Shown piece after piece: positions 14,988-23,595 of a stretch of 32,373 bases of DNA; the first letter of the stretch is position 1; each line of letters opens with the position of its first letter. The DNA is from an uncultured Cryomorphaceae bacterium (GTDB lineage Bacteria > Bacteroidota > Bacteroidia > Flavobacteriales_D > Parvicellaceae). The stretch covers positions 1-32,373 of the forward strand of contig CAMZLL010000196.1 of assembly GCA_947311505.1 (NCBI GenBank), read 5' to 3'. The translations under genes were made by a program, and so were the position numbers. The notes beneath the pieces are model-generated. The model made no database searches, had not been told where the DNA came from, and worked only from the letters and a program-made list of their open reading frames with translations.

Positions 14988-15619
14988 TATTTATTGTATC
15001 CTAATACGTTTTTTAAATGTTTTCTAGCTTTAGAAAGCTGAGATTTGGATGTATTTTCTGATATATCAAGAATTTCAGAAATTTCACCATGCGTATAGCC
15101 TTCCATTATATATAAGTTAAATACAGTCCTATAGCCAGTTGGCAAACTTTGAACAGCGCTTAATATTTGTTGTTGTCTTACTTTTTGATCTTGATCATCG
15201 CTCATAAAAAACACTACGGCATTCTCATCTGCTATTCTGTAATCATCAACATCCTCGGTATAGTTGTGTTTTTTATTTTTTCTATTTAGCGAAAGCGAAG
15301 TATTCACTACTATGGTCTTGATCCAAGCTGTTAATGAACCTTCACGTTGCCCTTCAAACTTTGGAATGTTTTTAAAAATCTTTAAAAAAGCTTCTTGCAA
15401 GGCATCTTCTGCCTCTGTTTTGTTGCTACAATAACGCATCGCTACTCCTAACATAGCTCCGCTGTATTGATTATAGAGTTTATCTTGATACTTTCTCTTG
15501 CCTTTTTTGCAACCCGCTATAATTTCAGCTTCTGCAGTATTGTGATATACTTCAAAAGTTGCAGACTTATTAGTTTTAGTCTTTGCAGCACCGATATTTA
15601 ATTTAGCAATTACACTCAA
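14987..15619 (-). CDS. ECF-type RNA polymerase sigma factor
   Basis: A 210-residue extracytoplasmic-function sigma-70 factor with regions 2 and 4 only. Region 2 spans about 45-110 (YNQYSGAMLGVAMRYC, then AEDALQEAFLKIFKNI), which binds core polymerase and the -10 element. Region 4 spans about 150-205 (LPTGYRTVFNLYIMEGYTHGEISEILDISENTS read in pieces), with the helix-turn-helix that recognises the -35 element. The first 25 residues are unusual for the family and lack an alternative ATG, so a non-ATG start nearer residue 28 is possible. Its stop overlaps the start of the barrel protein by one base. No anti-sigma of the FecR/zinc type is nearby, which points to the barrel protein as its regulator. 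Confidence 0.93.
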   Translation of the reverse strand: MSVIAKLNIGAAKTKTNKSATFEVYHNTAEAEIIAGCKKGKRKYQDKLYNQYSGAMLGVAMRYCSNKTEAEDALQEAFLKIFKNIPKFEGQREGSLTAWIKTIVVNTSLSLNRKNKKHNYTEDVDDYRIADENAVVFFMSDDQDQKVRQQQILSAVQSLPTGYRTVFNLYIMEGYTHGEISEILDISENTSKSQLSKARKHLKNVLGYNK

Positions 15620-15741
15620 TTTGTTGACCTTATATGCTATAAACTTACAAAATAATTAATAGTTGCCCAAGAGCTTTGAAAAGTTTTTTCTGTTATTAAA
15701 TAAATTTTTATTAATTTTAGAGCACCTAAACACAATACAAC

Positions 15742-16383
15742 ATGCGTAAATTAACTTTTTTAGTACTCGGAATAGCTTTTATCACTTTAGGGTGTAACAA
15801 AGAAAAAAAAATAGCTCAACTTCATGGAAATAATGTTGACTTTGAAGAAACTCAATTTGAAATTGAACAAGATATTTTTTTAGAAATACCCAACGACCAA
15901 TTTAGCTGGATTCCAAATTGGGCTACTTGTGCTAACATACCTGGCACTACCATAGATTACCAAGCTTTCATACCTACTGAAAACCCCAATCCTTTTGCTC
16001 ATTTAGCTGAGGAAATGCACATCAAGGACTTGACTATGGTATTGACAAACATACCGGATTGTAGTTTTGAAATGATTGAATCTGTAGAGGTCTATTTATG
16101 TGACTTAAGTGTTTCTGATGAAGCTGACTTTGTTTTATACAACCCAAACAATCCTTCTGCAAATTACAATGCCGTAAAAATAGGAGAAGCTTTAAACATT
16201 GCTCCTCAGCCAGGAAGTACGTTAAGTTTAGATCCAAACAAGGATGCAATCATAGATCAATTTATACACGCAGGAAACTTTAACACCTATGCTAAAATGG
16301 TTTTTGACAAAGCATTTACAGAGCCTTCTGCTATCATCAAAACAACAATGACGCTAGATGTTAGGTTGAAGAATGAAGAATAA
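15742..16383 (+). CDS. Lipoprotein of unknown function
   Basis: A 213-residue protein with a lipoprotein signal peptide and lipobox ITLGC (Cys18). The mature part is acidic and probably beta-rich, with cysteines at 56, 96 and 113 in addition to the lipidated one. No domain is recognised. It is divergent from the ECF sigma operon with a 122-base gap, so it is a candidate target of that sigma factor, which is inference. Its last 23 bases overlap the 3' end of the convergent Smr gene. A TAATTTTA box at 15712-15719 is a weak -7 candidate. Confidence 0.7.
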   Translation: MRKLTFLVLGIAFITLGCNKEKKIAQLHGNNVDFEETQFEIEQDIFLEIPNDQFSWIPNWATCANIPGTTIDYQAFIPTENPNPFAHLAEEMHIKDLTMVLTNIPDCSFEMIESVEVYLCDLSVSDEADFVLYNPNNPSANYNAVKIGEALNIAPQPGSTLSLDPNKDAIIDQFIHAGNFNTYAKMVFDKAFTEPSAIIKTTMTLDVRLKNEE

Positions 16384-16939
16384 TTTCAGTAGCTCCATAA
16401 CCATATAATTGATAAGACGCATCGTGATATTCGCAGTTTGGATAATGGCGATAGAGCTCAGATCGTATTTCGGCTTTCAAAGTCCCCTCTCCTACTCCAT
16501 GTATAACTATTAGTTTATGTGCTTTCCTATATATAGCCGAGTTGATTTCTCGAATAAAATTAGCCATTTGCACTTGTAGTATTTGCGCATTGCCCATACC
16601 ATGGTGACTGTCAATAAGATTTTCGATATGTAAATCCACTTCTACTACTCCATTTCTATTTGACATTTTATCCACATGATTGAATTTCTGGTCAAATTTT
16701 TTGTGTTTTTTCTGCTTGTTTTCAAGTTCTATTTTTTCCTTCACAGCAATGACATGCTCCAATCCTTCGAGCTTATAATCGGCCTCAGAACGTGCCAATA
16801 TCAATTCAGACTTTTTATACTTCACATCAAAACCATCTTCGGTTTCTATGAGTACCGTATAGTCGCTCAATTCTTCTAAAACAATGCCTGTGCCAACATC
16901 ATTGAGGAAGCTCACCTTATCGCCCTTATTAAATCTCAT
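16361..16939 (-). CDS. Smr-domain protein (DUF2027-like N-terminus)
   Basis: A 192-residue cytoplasmic protein. Residues 1-48 form a small SH3-like beta domain (RFNKGDKVSFLNDVGTGIV), residues 55-95 a charged helix, and about 98-190 an Smr domain, the small MutS-related domain that nicks or binds branched nucleic acids or RNA. Smr hallmarks are present: VDLH (101-104) and IHGVGEGTLK (146-155). The layout matches the Bacteroidota group annotated as DUF2027 plus Smr. Its ATG shares one base with the lon stop (TAATG), so it is translationally coupled to Lon. Whether it acts in DNA repair or in ribosome quality control cannot be read from the sequence. Confidence 0.88.
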   Translation of the reverse strand: MRFNKGDKVSFLNDVGTGIVLEELSDYTVLIETEDGFDVKYKKSELILARSEADYKLEGLEHVIAVKEKIELENKQKKHKKFDQKFNHVDKMSNRNGVVEVDLHIENLIDSHHGMGNAQILQVQMANFIREINSAIYRKAHKLIVIHGVGEGTLKAEIRSELYRHYPNCEYHDASYQLYGYGATEIILHSST

Positions 16940-19362
16940 TATTTTTTTAATAAAGCAAGATCCAAAACCTCACGCATTTCTTTTACATAATGAAAGGTCA
17001 TCCCTTCTAGATATTTTGCATTGATATCTTTAATGTCCTTTTCATTTTTTGCACACAAAATTATTTCTTTTATATTGGCTCTTTTTGCTGCTAATATTTT
17101 CTCTTTAATTCCTCCTACTGGCAATACTTGACCTCTAAGCGTAATTTCCCCAGTCATAGCTAAGTATTTTTTCACTTTTCTATCGGTGAGCAACGAAGCT
17201 ATGGCGGTAATCATGGTAATCCCCGCAGAAGGTCCATCTTTGGGAGTAGCACCTTCGGGTACGTGAATATGTATATCGGTACTATCAAAATCTTCTTGTT
17301 TTAAACCTATATAATCTGCATGAGCTTTTAAAAATTCCTTTGCGATAATAGCCGACTCTTTCATTACGTCTCCTAAGTTACCTGTTAAAGTTAATTTTCC
17401 TTTTCCTTTGGTTTTAGAACTTTCTATAAACAAAATATCTCCTCCAGTTCGAGTCCAAGCCAAACCAGTAACGACTCCAGTCACATCATTGGTTTCGTAT
17501 TTATTTCGTTCGTAAGAAGGTCCGTAAATTTCTTCTAAATGAGTAATTTTTATTGCTTTTTCAAACGTTTCTTCTAAAGCTATTTGCTTAGCTCTGTATC
17601 GAACTACTTTTGCTATTCTTTTTTCCAAACCACGCACTCCGCTTTCATTGGTATATTCTTCTACTATTTTTTCTAGTACTTTAGGAGAAATAGAAAATAC
17701 ATCAGATTTAATCCCGTGATCTTTTAATTGTTTGGGGAGCAAATGTTTTTTGGCTATCTCTACTTTTTCTTCTACCGTATATCCATTTACTTCAATGATT
17801 TCCATTCGGTCTCTAAGCGCAGGCTGTATGGTTGATAAATCATTAGCTGTAGCGATAAACATAACTTTAGACAAATCATAATCTAGCTCAACATAATTGT
17901 CATTAAATGCAGCATTTTGCTCAGGGTCTAACACTTCTAACAATGCAGACGATGGATCTCCTGCATGACTTTTTCCGACTTTATCTATTTCATCTAACAC
18001 AAAAACTGGATTATCGGATGCCGCTTTTTTGATATTTTTTATAATTCTTCCAGGCATTGCTCCAATATAGGTCTTACGATGCCCTCTAATCTCAGACTCA
18101 TCATGCAAGCCTCCTAAAGATACTCGCACATACTTACGTCCAATGGATTCTGCTATGGATTTACCTAGCGAAGTTTTACCTACACCAGGAGGTCCGTATA
18201 AACACAATATCGGAGATTTCATATCTCCTTTTAATTTCAATACAGCTAGATATTCAATGATTCTTTCTTTTACTTTTTCTAATCCAAAGTGATCTCGATC
18301 CAATATCTTTTGCGCTCTTTTTAAGTCAAATTTATCTACTGTGTATTCTCCCCATGGCAAATCAATAAGCACTTGCAAGTAATTTAATTGTACTCCATAC
18401 TCTGCCCCTTGAGGATTCATGCGGCTCAGTTTATCCAATTCTTTATTAAATGTATCAGCAACTTTAGTTTTCCACTTTTTCTTTTTGGCTTTCTTACGCA
18501 TTTCTGCTACCTCTTGCTGACCGGGATTTTCTCCCAATTCATTTTGGATTTCTTTCATTTGCTGCTGCAAAAAATAATCTCTTTGTTGCTTATCCAAATC
18601 CACTTTCACCTTGGATTGGATATCGTTTTTAAGCTCCAACATTTGCCACTCTTTGGTCAAGTGCTTCAGTAAATGTTCAGCTCGAGTTGCTAAATCTTTT
18701 ACCTCAAGCAAAGATTGTTTATCCTTAACAGCAGCTTGCATATGAGACGAAACGAAATTCACCATAAAATTAGGACTTTCTATATTCTTAATTGCAAAAG
18801 AAGACTCCGAAGGAATGTTTGGTGAATGCTTGATTATTTTTAGTGCCAAATCTTTTATTGACTCAAATAAAGCGTGCATTCTATTGTCCATTTCTAGTTT
18901 TCTTTCATCTTGAAATGTTTCTACTTTAGCTACAATGTATGGATCTTCAGAAATACATGAAAGTAACTTGCATCTTTTTTTGCCTTGTATAATAGCAGTA
19001 GAAGTACCATCGGGCATTTTTAACAATCGAAGCACTTGTGCTACGGTACCAATATTGTTTAACTGATTGTATAAAGGCTCTTCGATAGAAGAATCTGTTT
19101 GCGATACAACCGCTATCATTTTTTTGTTATTGTAGGCATCTTGCACCAATTTGATAGATTTATCCCTTCCTAACGTTATAGGCATCACTACACCAGGAAA
19201 TAAAACATTATTTCTCAAAGGCAAAATAGCCAATTCTTTTGGTACAATTTCATTCTCCATTTTTTCTTCATCCTCTGGAGAAAGCAGTGGAATAAATTCG
19301 GTATTGTCGTCTATTACTTCAGTGAAAACTACATTATCACTTTCTGAAAAAAAGTCACTCAT
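16939..19362 (-). CDS. lon: ATP-dependent protease La (Lon)
   Basis: Lon degrades damaged and regulatory proteins in the cytoplasm. The 807-residue protein has the normal LonA order: N-terminal substrate-binding domain (about 40-240), coiled region with a basic patch (to 300), AAA+ module with Walker A GPPGVGKT (390-397) and Walker B ending in DEID (457-460), and the C-terminal protease with the catalytic dyad Ser712 (PKDGPSAG) and Lys755 (GGIKEK). All key residues are present. The first 35 residues are acidic and variable. The gene is followed with a 1-base overlap by the Smr gene. Confidence 0.98.
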   Translation of the reverse strand: MSDFFSESDNVVFTEVIDDNTEFIPLLSPEDEEKMENEIVPKELAILPLRNNVLFPGVVMPITLGRDKSIKLVQDAYNNKKMIAVVSQTDSSIEEPLYNQLNNIGTVAQVLRLLKMPDGTSTAIIQGKKRCKLLSCISEDPYIVAKVETFQDERKLEMDNRMHALFESIKDLALKIIKHSPNIPSESSFAIKNIESPNFMVNFVSSHMQAAVKDKQSLLEVKDLATRAEHLLKHLTKEWQMLELKNDIQSKVKVDLDKQQRDYFLQQQMKEIQNELGENPGQQEVAEMRKKAKKKKWKTKVADTFNKELDKLSRMNPQGAEYGVQLNYLQVLIDLPWGEYTVDKFDLKRAQKILDRDHFGLEKVKERIIEYLAVLKLKGDMKSPILCLYGPPGVGKTSLGKSIAESIGRKYVRVSLGGLHDESEIRGHRKTYIGAMPGRIIKNIKKAASDNPVFVLDEIDKVGKSHAGDPSSALLEVLDPEQNAAFNDNYVELDYDLSKVMFIATANDLSTIQPALRDRMEIIEVNGYTVEEKVEIAKKHLLPKQLKDHGIKSDVFSISPKVLEKIVEEYTNESGVRGLEKRIAKVVRYRAKQIALEETFEKAIKITHLEEIYGPSYERNKYETNDVTGVVTGLAWTRTGGDILFIESSKTKGKGKLTLTGNLGDVMKESAIIAKEFLKAHADYIGLKQEDFDSTDIHIHVPEGATPKDGPSAGITMITAIASLLTDRKVKKYLAMTGEITLRGQVLPVGGIKEKILAAKRANIKEIILCAKNEKDIKDINAKYLEGMTFHYVKEMREVLDLALLKK

Positions 19363-19634
19363 TATTTTATATTTAGGTCAAAATGTCATTAAATGAATTC
19401 TAAAAAATTTAGTCACTCAATAATCAATACTACTTTTACGCTGATATACAATGAATTAATATATAATACACCTAAGTAGTATTGTTCAATTTTCAAATCT
19501 TATGCCAATAGGTTGTTTTGACAATTTGCGTATATCTGCAAAATAAAGTTTAAATCGTCAAAATATGGTTAACTTAGTTGTTGCACACAAATTTTAAACA
19601 AACCAATACCATTAATAACCCAAATATTAATACA

Positions 19635-20063
19635 ATGCTAAACAAAATGCTAACAACATTTATCGCTTTACTTACGCTATATTCTTGTAAAAAAGATATA
19701 CCGATTCCAAAAGAAGGTTTAAACAATTTATTTGGAGAGTGGGTCTGGGTATCGTCCAATGGAGGGTTGACCAATCAAACTACATCTCCAAATACAGAGA
19801 ACTATATAATCGAAATCGAATACAAAAAAAATGGAATATTCAAAAAACATAGAGATGGTAAAAGGGTTAACAAAATGAAATTCAAATTTGAAAAAGGACA
19901 AACCATATTTTCATCTGAGGATGAATACTTGATAAAATACACTATTGGAAAATTTAGCAAAGTTGGTACGACACCACATTATTTTGAATTTATAGGAGCA
20001 GATACACTTATTCTAAAAGAAGAATGTTTTGATTGTTTTACGCATATTTATGTTCGAAAATAG
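19635..20063 (+). CDS. Small lipoprotein, lipocalin-like candidate
   Basis: With the start at 19635 the protein has 142 residues: MLNKMLTTFIALLTLYSC is a lipoprotein signal with Cys18. An upstream in-frame ATG at 19578 would place 19 polar residues before it and is rejected. After the Cys comes KKDIPIPKEG, then LFGEWVWVSSNGG, a GxW segment typical of small lipocalin-like beta-barrels in Bacteroidota lipoproteins, followed by several beta strands and a Cys-x-x-Cys pair near the end (EECFDCF). Function and ligand are unknown. The gene appears monocistronic. Confidence 0.7.
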   Translation: MLNKMLTTFIALLTLYSCKKDIPIPKEGLNNLFGEWVWVSSNGGLTNQTTSPNTENYIIEIEYKKNGIFKKHRDGKRVNKMKFKFEKGQTIFSSEDEYLIKYTIGKFSKVGTTPHYFEFIGADTLILKEECFDCFTHIYVRK

Positions 20064-20166
20064 ATAGCCGATTTGCCTTCGATAGACAAATTAATAAAGA
20101 ATATAGATTATTTAGCCCTGCCCCAAAAAAAGTTTTATTTGGTCTTCTTATAAATCCATCAAAAAT

Positions 20167-20200
20167 TTGATCAAGTTATGATTGGTGTTCTGTACATTTG
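20167..20200 (+). promoter_or_regulatory. Promoter of the VIT transporter gene
   Basis: TTG (20167-20169), 23 bases, then TACATTTG (20193-20200). The predicted transcription start near 20207 supports the ATG at 20228 as the start. Confidence 0.6.
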
Positions 20201-20227
20201 TATTTCCATATATAAATTTAATTTTAA

Positions 20228-20926
20228 ATGAGCGAATCAGATTACCTAGAAAATCACTACATTCACAAGAGCAATTGGCTGAGAGCTGCTGTTTTAGGAG
20301 CAAACGATGGCATATTATCTACTGCAAGTATTGCGATAGGTGTAGCAAGTGCGAGCTCAACTGTAGCCCCAGTAATACTTGCCACCGTAGCAGGCTTAGT
20401 TGCTGGTGCGTTATCTATGGCAGCTGGTGAATATGTATCTGTAAGTTCGCAAACAGATGTAGAGAAAGCAGACATTGAACGAGAACGATTAGAACTAGAA
20501 GAAATGCCTGAGTTAGAGCTGAAAATGCTGGCTAAAATTTATGAAAATAGAGGCTTAAAAAAAGAAACAGCACTAATTGTAGCTAAAGAACTAACTGAGT
20601 TTGATGCATTGGGGACTCATGTTCGGGACGAACTAGGTATAAACGACATCAATGAAGCTAATTCCCTTCAAGCTGCTTTTTCTTCTGGGATAGCATTTAC
20701 TATTGGCGGTGCACTACCTTTGATAGTCGTTATGTTAATGCCTCTTCACAACCTCGTATATTCACTATATGGTTTTTCTATCGTATTTCTTATTGTTCTA
20801 GGAATAATATCGGCTAAAACGGGAGGATCAAGTGTTTCAAAAGCTGTTCTTCGAATTACCTTTTGGGGCACAATAGCTATGGGATTAACCTCTCTTATCG
20901 GTTACTTTTTTGGTGTGAATGTTTAA
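20228..20926 (+). CDS. VIT1/CCC1 family metal transporter
   Basis: A 232-residue inner-membrane protein of the VIT1/CCC1 family, which moves Fe2+ or Mn2+ out of the cytoplasm in exchange for protons. The N-terminus has the family signature WLRAAVLGANDGILSTAS, which opens the first helix. About five hydrophobic segments follow, two near residues 17-70 and three in the last 85 residues. The loop between them (about 78-115) is rich in Glu (VEKADIERERLELEEMPE), corresponding to the cytoplasmic metal-binding helices of the family, and is followed by a helical linker. The second half retains GGALPLIVVM. It stands alone with its own promoter. The metal carried cannot be read from the sequence. Confidence 0.93.
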   Translation: MSESDYLENHYIHKSNWLRAAVLGANDGILSTASIAIGVASASSTVAPVILATVAGLVAGALSMAAGEYVSVSSQTDVEKADIERERLELEEMPELELKMLAKIYENRGLKKETALIVAKELTEFDALGTHVRDELGINDINEANSLQAAFSSGIAFTIGGALPLIVVMLMPLHNLVYSLYGFSIVFLIVLGIISAKTGGSSVSKAVLRITFWGTIAMGLTSLIGYFFGVNV

Positions 20927-21010
20927 TAGCATTGACCGATATAAAATAGTCCAATAAATCATTTTGTTTTCATAATTTTTGCGTTAATTTTTATAACACA
21001 TTGTAAAAAC

Positions 21011-21044
21011 GAAAATCCTCAAACACAAGTGCTTAAGGATTTTC
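21011..21044 (-). terminator. Possible terminator after tRNA-Leu
   Basis: A perfect 9-bp stem, GAAAATCCT (21011-21019) with AGGATTTTC (21036-21044), and a 16-base loop. On the minus strand it is followed by GTTTTTAC. It lies 50 bases after the tRNA 3' end; it could also terminate the VIT transcript from the other side. Confidence 0.5.
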
Positions 21045-21095
21045 TTCAAGCTCGAGGTGGAAGCCCACAAGCAAGCATTTTTATATTCATAAAAG

Positions 21096-21177
21096 TACCC
21101 AGGATGAGAGTCGAACTCACACGTCTTGCGACACACGCCCCTCAAGCGTGCGCGTCTACCAATTCCGCCACCTGGGT
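21096..21177 (-). tRNA. tRNA-Leu (anticodon GAG)
   Basis: An 82-nt class II tRNA on the minus strand. The acceptor stem is ACCCAGG/CCTGGGT with discriminator A, the D-arm has GGCGGAATTGGTAGACGC typical of tRNA-Leu, and the anticodon arm is CACGC-TTGAGGG-GCGTG, giving anticodon GAG. A short extra arm and a TTCGACT T-loop follow. The 3' CCA is not encoded. It reads CUU/CUC leucine codons. Confidence 0.95.
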
Positions 21178-21251
21178 ATCATCAAAACTTCCATTTTGAT
21201 TTGGGATTGCAAATGTAAAATAATTGTTTTAATACATCGACAATTTTATCC

Positions 21252-22346
21252 TTATTTTAAATACCTAAAATCTTGTCCGCTTTTAAGATTCAACAACATA
21301 TTATAAATCAATCGAATAACATTTTCTATATCTTCTTTACTACACGTCTCAACAGTAGTGTGCATATACCTTAGCGGCATTGAAATAAGCATTGAAGCGA
21401 CTCCTTTATTACTATATGCAAAAGCATCAGTATCTGTACCGGTGGCTCTACTTGCTGCTAACCTTTGAAAGGGAATTCCTTCTTTTTTAGCTACATCTAT
21501 TCCAAATTTCAATAAATTATTCTGCACAGCTGGACCATAACTCAATACAGGACCTTTCCCAATAGACAAATCTCCTTGATCAATTTTGCTAATCATAGGT
21601 GTATTGGTGTCATGACAAACATCTGTAATAATAGCAACATCGGGCTGAATTCTTTCGGCTATCATTTGAGCTCCTCTTAATCCTATTTCCTCTTGTACAG
21701 CATTGGTAATATATAATCCAAATGGTAATTTCACTTTATTCTTTTTCAATAAACGAGCTACTTCAGCAATAACAAAACCTCCCATTCTATTGTCCAATGC
21801 ACGACCTACATAATTTCTTTTATTCAAAATCATAAATTCATCATCATACGTAACCACGCACCCTACGTGTATACCAAGCTCTTCAACTTCTTTAGCTGAT
21901 TCACAACCACAGTCTAAAAAGATATTATCCATCTTTGGTGGCTTTTCAGTTTTCCCTCCTCTGGTATGAATAGCCGGCCATCCAAAAACAGCTTTTACCA
22001 TTCCTTTATCTGTATGAATATTAACTCGCTTAGAGGGAGCAATCTGATGATCCGAACCTCCATTTCTACGCAAATAAATAAATCCTTCTTTAGTAATATA
22101 ATGTACAAAATAACTGATTTCATCAGCATGAGCCTCAATTACAACTTTGTATTTTGCCTTTGGATTGATTACCCCTACAACAGTTCCGTAGGTATCCACA
22201 ATATGTTCATCTATATACGGGGTTATATATTTTAGCCACATTTTTTGTCCTTCTGCTTCAAAACCTGTGGGAGAAGCATTGTTTAAATATTTTTCTAAAA
22301 ACTTTTCTGATTTCGCTGTTATAACGCTTGGTTTCTTCTTTGACAT
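21252..22346 (-). CDS. M42 family metallo-aminopeptidase
   Basis: A 364-residue cytoplasmic member of peptidase family M42, large self-compartmentalised aminopeptidases with two metals per active site. The expected ligands and catalytic residues are in place: His73 (EAHADEI), Asp185 (RALDNRMGG), Glu219-Glu220 (VQEEIG), Asp242 (TDVCHD) and His329 (YMHTTVE). The GTDTDAF segment near 303-309 is also typical. The call as glutamyl/general aminopeptidase is at family level; older annotations name such proteins endoglucanase M. A TAATTTTG element lies 31 bases upstream of the ATG. It is a single gene divergent from the desaturase. Confidence 0.92.
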   Translation of the reverse strand: MSKKKPSVITAKSEKFLEKYLNNASPTGFEAEGQKMWLKYITPYIDEHIVDTYGTVVGVINPKAKYKVVIEAHADEISYFVHYITKEGFIYLRRNGGSDHQIAPSKRVNIHTDKGMVKAVFGWPAIHTRGGKTEKPPKMDNIFLDCGCESAKEVEELGIHVGCVVTYDDEFMILNKRNYVGRALDNRMGGFVIAEVARLLKKNKVKLPFGLYITNAVQEEIGLRGAQMIAERIQPDVAIITDVCHDTNTPMISKIDQGDLSIGKGPVLSYGPAVQNNLLKFGIDVAKKEGIPFQRLAASRATGTDTDAFAYSNKGVASMLISMPLRYMHTTVETCSKEDIENVIRLIYNMLLNLKSGQDFRYLK

Positions 22347-22377
22347 TGCAATAATTTTGTTTTATTAATTTGATTCT

Positions 22378-22385
22378 CAAAATTA
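22378..22385 (-). promoter_or_regulatory. -7 promoter element TAATTTTG (M42 gene)
   Basis: A TAnnTTTG match on the minus strand, 31 bases before the ATG at 22346. No TTG at the expected -33 distance. Confidence 0.5.
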
Positions 22386-22540
22386 CTATTTATTTAAATA
22401 GTGTTCGATTATTAATAAACTTTATTTAAGGCATTTCTGCAAGAACTTTATTTACTCTTATGAAGCCTTCTTCTAATTCATTTCGTTGAATAAAAATGAT
22501 AAATAGCAACATTTTAGGTTCTATTTCAAAAAATAGGATG

Positions 22541-22548
22541 TAATTTCG
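22541..22548 (+). promoter_or_regulatory. -7 promoter element TAATTTCG (desaturase gene)
   Basis: A one-base variant of TAnnTTTG, 23 bases before the ATG at 22572. The same TTCG ending is seen at the pspA promoter. Confidence 0.4.
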
Positions 22549-22571
22549 TTTAAAATTTACACACACATAAA

Positions 22572-23570
22572 ATGTCCGATAAATCTACTACAATCAAAAA
22601 CATCAGATTTGAAGTGATGCAAACTTTAGAAAAACAAATTGATCAATTTATGGTCAAATTTCTAATTAAACCAGAGAATATTTGGCAACCTTCAGACTTT
22701 CTACCCAATTCTCAGAAAGATTCATTTATTGAAGAAATCAAAGAGATTCAAGAGCTATCTAAAGATCTCGATGATGACTTTTGGGCTGTTTTAGTTGGGG
22801 ATACTATAACAGAAGAAGCTTTACCAACTTATGAATCTTGGTTAATCAATATTGATGGAATTTCTCAATCTCCCGATAATGGTTGGGCAAAATGGATTAG
22901 AGCATGGACTTCGGAGGAAAAAAACCATGGTAATGTACTGAACAGATATCTTTATTTGTCGGGGCGAGTAAATATGCGTGAAGTGGATATCTCTACCCAA
23001 CACCTCATCGCAGATGGCTTTGACCTTGGCACTGCTAGAGATCCGTATAAAAACTTTGTTTACACCTCATTTCAGGAATTGGCTACTTACATTTCTCATC
23101 TAAATGTTTCAAAACTAGCTAAAAAGAATGGGCACAAAGCATTAGCAAAAATGACTCAAACTATTGCTGGTGATGAAATGCGACACCACATCGCCTACAC
23201 GCATTTCGTTAAAGAAATTTTCAAACTAGACCCCAGTGAAATGATGATAGCCTATCGAGATATGTTAAAGTACAAGATTGTAATGCCTGCGATGCACCTA
23301 CGAGAATCTCAGGGAAAACAAGGTGATTTATTTGACAAATTTGCAACCGCTGCTCAACGGCTTGGAGTTTATACAAATTTTGATTACATTGAAATAATTA
23401 AGAAATTAAACACCATTTGGGAGGTTGACAAAATTAGAGGACTTACAGATGAAGCGCAAAAAGCACGAGATTATCTATTAAGAATGCCCAAGATAATGCT
23501 TCGCATAGCAGAACGAATAGAAATACCCTCTACTAAATATAACTTTAAATGGATGATTCCGGCTGTTTAA
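22572..23570 (+). CDS. Acyl-[acyl-carrier-protein] desaturase
   Basis: A soluble diiron desaturase of the plant stearoyl-ACP type, which introduces a cis double bond into ACP-bound fatty acids and so controls membrane fluidity. All six iron ligands known from the castor enzyme can be placed: Glu81 (TEEALPTY), Glu116 and His119 (EEKNHG), Glu169 (FQELAT), and Glu202 and His205 (DEMRHH). The surrounding segments are strongly conserved (LYLSGRVNMR, YTSFQELATYISH). The length of 332 residues is normal for bacterial members, without a transit peptide. Position of the double bond and chain length cannot be read from the sequence. It is monocistronic and convergent with the ABC-F gene. Confidence 0.93.
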   Translation: MSDKSTTIKNIRFEVMQTLEKQIDQFMVKFLIKPENIWQPSDFLPNSQKDSFIEEIKEIQELSKDLDDDFWAVLVGDTITEEALPTYESWLINIDGISQSPDNGWAKWIRAWTSEEKNHGNVLNRYLYLSGRVNMREVDISTQHLIADGFDLGTARDPYKNFVYTSFQELATYISHLNVSKLAKKNGHKALAKMTQTIAGDEMRHHIAYTHFVKEIFKLDPSEMMIAYRDMLKYKIVMPAMHLRESQGKQGDLFDKFATAAQRLGVYTNFDYIEIIKKLNTIWEVDKIRGLTDEAQKARDYLLRMPKIMLRIAERIEIPSTKYNFKWMIPAV

Positions 23571-23595
23571 TTTCTGTGCGTATTTATCCTCATTT

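Noticed and set aside
20182-20430. An 82-codon plus-strand frame overlapping the VIT gene start
   Set aside because: It is Cys/Arg/Ser-rich, begins before the promoter -7 element and is an out-of-frame shadow of the VIT coding sequence.
21181-21200. ATCAAAA/TTTTGAT hairpin just upstream of tRNA-Leu
   Set aside because: A 7-bp AT-rich stem without a T-run; too weak to call a terminator.
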